Shown piece after piece: positions 59,766 to 64,000 of a DNA stretch of 64,000 nucleotides. Numbering within the stretch: the first letter of the stretch is position 1; each line of letters begins with the position of its first letter. The translations under genes and the position numbers were made by a program. Origin of the DNA: Cornus controversa (Eukaryota; Streptophyta; Magnoliopsida; Cornales; Cornaceae); the NCBI GenBank assembly GCA_026545225.1, contig CM048845.1:91576533-91640532 (forward strand), given 5' to 3'. The notes under the pieces are model-generated. The model was given only the letters and a program-made list of their open reading frames with translations, did not search any database and had not been told where the DNA came from.

Positions 59766-61854
59766 GTTTCGAAATAAAAGGAAATGGTTTTGCTTGGTAA
59801 AATCTATTTTTTTAATTTCAAAATAAGAAAGGAAAGGATTATGCTTGAATAATTCTATTTTTTGAATTTAAAAATAAAAAAATAGTGTACTGAAACTAAA
59901 AAATCACTTTGTACTTCTAATAGTAGTATAGATTTTTAGTTTCAAAATAAAATGATAGGGTTTTGTTTGGTAAAATTTATTTTTTTAATTTTGAAATTAA
60001 AATTAAAGGATTTTTTTTTATTAATTCAATTTTTTAGTTTAAAAATAAAAAAACAGTGTACTGAAATTAAAAAACTCCTTTGTATTTTTAATAGTACTAT
60101 AGATTTTAAATTTCAAAAATAAAAAGGAAAGGGTTTTGCTTGGTTATTCTGTTTTTTTAATTTCAAAATAAAAAAGGAAAGGATTTTCCTTGACTAATTC
60201 TATTTTTTTAATTTAAAAATAAAAAAATAGTGTACTGAAATTAAAAAACTCTTTGTACTTTTAATAGTAGTATAAATTTTAAATTTCAAAAGTAAAAAGG
60301 AAAGGGTTTTGCTTGGTTATTCTATTTTTTTAATTTCAAAGTAAAAAAGTAAAGGATTTTCCTTGAATAATTCAATTTTTCTAATTTAAAAATAAAAAAA
60401 TAGTGTACTGAAATTAAAAAAACTCTTTGAACTTTTAATCGTATTATAAAATTTAAATTTAAAAAATAAAAAGGGAAGGGTTTTGATTTTGTAATTCTAT
60501 TTTTCTAATTTCAAACTAAAAAAGGAAACGAATTTCCTTGAGTAATTTTTTTTTTTTTAATTTAAAAGTAAGAAAAGGAAAGGATTATGCTTCAAATAAT
60601 TCTATTTTTAGAATTTCAAAATAAAAAAATAGTTTACTGAAACTAAAAAATCACTTTGTACTTCTAATAATAGTATAGATTTCTATTTTCAAAATAAAAT
60701 GATAGGGTTTTGTATGGTAAAATTTATTTTTTTAATTTTGAAATTAAAATTAAAGGATTTTTTTTTATTAATTGAATTTTTTAGTTTAAAAATAAAAAGA
60801 TAGTGTACTGAAATAAAAAAACTCCTTTGTACTTTTAACAGTGGTATAGATTTTAAATTTCAAAAATAAAAAGGAAAAGATTTTGCTTGGTTATTCTATT
60901 TTTTTAATTTCAAAGTAAAAAAGGAAAGGATTTTCCTTGACTAATTCTATTTTTCTAATTTAAAAATAAAAAAATAGTGCACTGAAATTAAAAAATCCCT
61001 TAGTACTTTTAATGGTACTATATATTTTAAATTTCAAAAATAAAAAGGAAAGGGTTTTTGTTTGGTTATTCTGTTTTTTTAATTTCAAAATAAAGAAGGA
61101 AAGGATTTTCCTTGAGTAATTCTATTTTTTTAATTTAAAAATAAAAAAATAGTGTACTGAAATTAAAAAAACTCTTTGAACTTTTAATCGTAGTATAAAA
61201 TTTAAATTTAAAAAATAAAAAGGGAAGGGTTTTGATTTTGTAATTCTATTTTTCTAATTTCAAAATAAAATAGGAAAGGAATTTCCTTGAGTAATTCTTT
61301 TTTTTTTTAATTTAAAAGTAAGAAAAGGAAAGGATTATGCTTCAAATAATTCTCTTATTTGAATTTAAAAATAAAAAAATAGTGTGCTAAAACTAAAAAA
61401 TCACTTTGTACTTCTAATAGTAGTATAGATTTATAGTTTAAAATAAAATGATATGGTTTTCTAGGGTAAAATTTATTTTTTAATTTTGAAATTAAAATTA
61501 AACGATTTTTTTTTATTAGTTGAATTTTTTACTTTAAAAATAAAAAAACAGTGTACTGAAATTAAAAAACTCTTTTGCACTTTTAATAGTAGTATAGATT
61601 TTAAATTTAAAAAATAAAAAGGAAAGGGTTTTGATTTTGTAATTCTTTTTTTTTTAATTTCAAAATAAGGAAAATAATGTACTGAAATTAAAAAACTCTT
61701 TTGTACTTTTAATAGTACTATAGATTTTAAATTTAAAATATAAAAAGGAAAGGGTTTTGATTTTGTAATTCTATTTTTTTAATTTCAAAATAAGGAAAAT
61801 AATGTACTGAAATTAAAAACTATTTTGCACTTTTAACAGTAGTATAGTCTTTTA
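59766..61854. repeat. satellite higher-order repeat, 2089-bp variant
   Basis: About 575 bp longer than the standard, equal to two ~172-bp units plus one 231-bp unit. It shares the TATTTTTAGAATTTC variant (about 60603) with the 2434-bp block but lacks two of that block's monomers. Confidence 0.85.
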
Positions 61855-63368
61855 GTTTCGAAATAAAAGGAAATGGTTTTGCTTGGTAAAATCTATTTTT
61901 TTAATTTCAAAATAAGAAAGGAAAGGATTATGCTTGAATAATTCTATTTTTTGAATTTAAAAATAAAAAAATAGTGTACTGAAACTAAAAAATCACTTTG
62001 TACTTCTAATAGTAGTATAGATTTTTAGTTTCAAAATAAAATGATAGGGTTTTGTTTGGTAAAATTTATTTTTTTAATTTTGAAATTAAAATTAAAGGAT
62101 TTTTTTTTATTAATTCAATTTTTTAGTTTAAAAATAAAAAAACAGTGTACTGAAATTAAAAAACTCCTTTGTATTTTTAATAGTACTATAGATTTTAAAT
62201 TTCAAAAATAAAAAGGAAAGGGTTTTGCTTGGTTATTCTATTTTTTTAATTTCAAAGTAAAAAGGAAAAGATTTTCCTTGAATAATTCAATTTTTCTAAT
62301 TTAAAAATAAAAAAATAGTGCACTGAAATTAAAAAATCCTTTAGTACTTTTAACGGTACTATAGATTTTAAATTTCAAAAATAAAAAGGAAAGGGTTTTG
62401 CTTGGTTATTCTGTTTTTTTAATTTCAAAATAAAAAAGGAAAGGATTTTCCTTGACTAATTCTATTTTTTTAATTTAAAAATAAAAAAATAGTGTACTGA
62501 AATTAAAAAACTCTTTGTACTTTTAATAGTAGTATAAATTTTAAATTTCAAAAGTAAAAAGGAAAGGGTTTTGCTTGGTTATTCTATTTTTTTAATTTCA
62601 AAGTAAAAAAGTAAAGGATTTTCCTTGAATAATTCAATTTTTATAATTTAAAAATAAAAAAATAGTGTACTGAAATTAAAAAAACTCTTTGAACTTTTAA
62701 TCGTAGTATAAAATTTAAATTTAAAAAATAAAAAGGGAAGGGTTTTGATTTTGTAATTCTATTTTTCTAATTTCAAAATAAAATAGGAAAGGAATTTCCT
62801 TGAGTAATTCTTTTTTTTTTTTAATTTAAAAGTAAGAAAAGGAAAGGATTATGCTTCAAATAATTCTATTATTTGAATTTAAAAATAAAAAAATAGTGTG
62901 CTAAAACTAAAAAATCACTTTGTACTTCTAATAGTAGTATAGATTTATAGTTTAAAATAAAATGATGTGGTTTTCTAGGGTAAAATTTATTTTTTAATTT
63001 TGAAATTAAAATTAAACGATTTTTTTTTATTAGTTGAATTTTTTACTTTAAAAATAAAAAAACAGCGTACTGAAATTAAAAAACTCTTTTGCACTTTTAA
63101 TAGTAGTATAGATTTTAAATTTAAAAAATAAAAAGGAAAGGGTTTTGATTTTGTAATTCTTTTTTTTTTAATTTCAAAATAAGGAAAATAATGTACTGAA
63201 ATTAAAAAACTCTTTTGTACTTTTAATAGTACTATAGATTTTAAATTTAAAATATAAAAAGGAAAGGGTTTTGATTTTGTAATTCTATTTTTTTAATTTC
63301 AAAATAAGGAAAATAATGTACTGAAATTAAAAACTATTTTGCACTTTTAACAGTAGTATAGTCTTTTA
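61855..63368. repeat. satellite higher-order repeat, 1514 bp, copy D
   Basis: Standard 9-unit block. The next copy starts at 63369 and is cut by the window end. Confidence 0.88.
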
Positions 63369-64000
63369 GTTTCGAAATAAAAGGAAATGGTTTTGCTTGG
63401 TAAAATCTATTTTTTTAATTTCAAAATTAGAAAGGAAAGGATTATGCTTGAATAATTCTATTTTTTGAATTTAAAAATAAAAAAATAGTGTACTGAAACT
63501 AAAAAATCACTTTGTACTTCTAATAGTAGTATAGATTTTTAGTTTCAAAATAAAATGATAGGGTTTTGTTTGGTAAAATTTATTTTTTTAATTTTGAAAT
63601 TAAAATTAAAGGATTTTTTTTTATTAATTCAATTTTTTAGTTTAAAAATAAAAAAACAGTGTACTGAAATTAAAAAACTCCTTTGTATTTTTAATAGTAC
63701 TATAGATTTTAAATTTCAAAAATAAAAAGGAAAGGGTTTTGCTTGGTTATTCTATTTTTTTAATTTCAAAGTAAAAAGGAAAAGATTTTCCTTGAATAAT
63801 TCAATTTTTCTAATTTAAAAATAAAAAAATAGTGCACTGAAATTAAAAAATCCTTTAGTACTTTTAATGGTACTATAGATTTTAAATTTCAAAAATAAAA
63901 AGGAAAGGGTTTTGCTTGGTTATTCTGTTTTTTTAATTTCAAAATAAAAAAGGAAAGGATTTTCCTTGACTAATTCTATTTTTTTAATTTAAAAATAAAA

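Larger units (their letters stand above)
38985..64000 (-). repeat. Helitron-5'-end-derived satellite array, ~172-bp monomer, runs off the window
   Basis: At least 25 kb of tandem repeats. The typical monomer is 169-174 bp, measured between successive GTACTGAA positions (for example 52911, 53082, 53255, 53429 and 53602). Each monomer consists of three related ~50-65-bp sub-blocks ending AATTTCAAAATAAAAA-like. Units of 125-126 bp lack part of a sub-block; a 231-bp unit has an extra one. On the minus strand almost every unit contains TCTATACTACTATTAAAAGT preceded by A, the 5' terminus of the Helitron ending at 39119, in the same orientation. Copies near 39-48 kb are degenerate; those from about 51 kb are nearly identical at long range. 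No coding capacity. The right end of the array lies outside the window. Confidence 0.93.

Noticed and set aside
38985..64000. Array considered as CRISPR or as a gene-bearing region
   Set aside because: Repeat and spacer do not alternate; whole ~172-bp units repeat. The short frames inside (for example 46312-46497 and 51831-52022) are low-complexity Lys/Phe/Leu-rich translations of the satellite.

Overview
The window is nuclear DNA of a flowering plant, most likely a eudicot. The evidence is AT-rich sequence with (AT)n, (GA)n and (CA)n microsatellites, plant-type splice sites, an INDETERMINATE DOMAIN (IDD) zinc-finger gene, and plant hAT, Ty1-copia, Ty3-gypsy-like, RTE-type LINE and Helitron remnants. 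The species cannot be named from the sequence. Only one gene looks intact.

Layout. (1) 1-12.2 kb is a transposon graveyard. It holds a hAT MITE (295-1003, 8-bp target duplication) and a decayed hAT transposase gene split by a very young non-autonomous LTR retrotransposon (3610-8768, apparently identical LTRs, target duplication GTAGC). A 5'-truncated RTE-like LINE end follows. (2) 12.2-18.2 kb is mostly intergenic. It contains an unexpected broken fragment of a class I formin gene (14.8-15.9 kb, minus strand), itself interrupted by a second hAT MITE whose removal restores the reading frame. (3) 18186-20426 (minus strand) is a complete three-exon IDD transcription factor gene of 537 residues with a GA-rich 5' flank. 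(4) 22.3-25.2 kb holds internally deleted Ty1-copia remnants in an unusual LTR-internal-LTR-internal order. (5) 25.2-33.9 kb is gene-poor, with foldback elements, a second LINE end and microsatellites.

(6) From 33.9 kb to the end is the most interesting part. A minus-strand Helitron candidate (33933-39119) has a hairpin-CTAG 3' end, flanking A and T, and a decayed RPA70-like gene. It was later hit by two hAT MITEs and by a Ty3-gypsy-like element now reduced to a solo LTR. Directly against its 5' end begins a satellite array of at least 25 kb (about 38985 to the window end). Its roughly 172-bp monomers each repeat the 5' terminal sequence of that Helitron in the same orientation. The array is degenerate near the Helitron and becomes a highly homogeneous 9-mer higher-order repeat of 1514 bp towards the right edge. 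The best reading is a satellite grown out of a Helitron 5' end.

Apart from the IDD gene, which would act alone as a nuclear transcription factor, the coding traces are pseudogenes and form no pathway.
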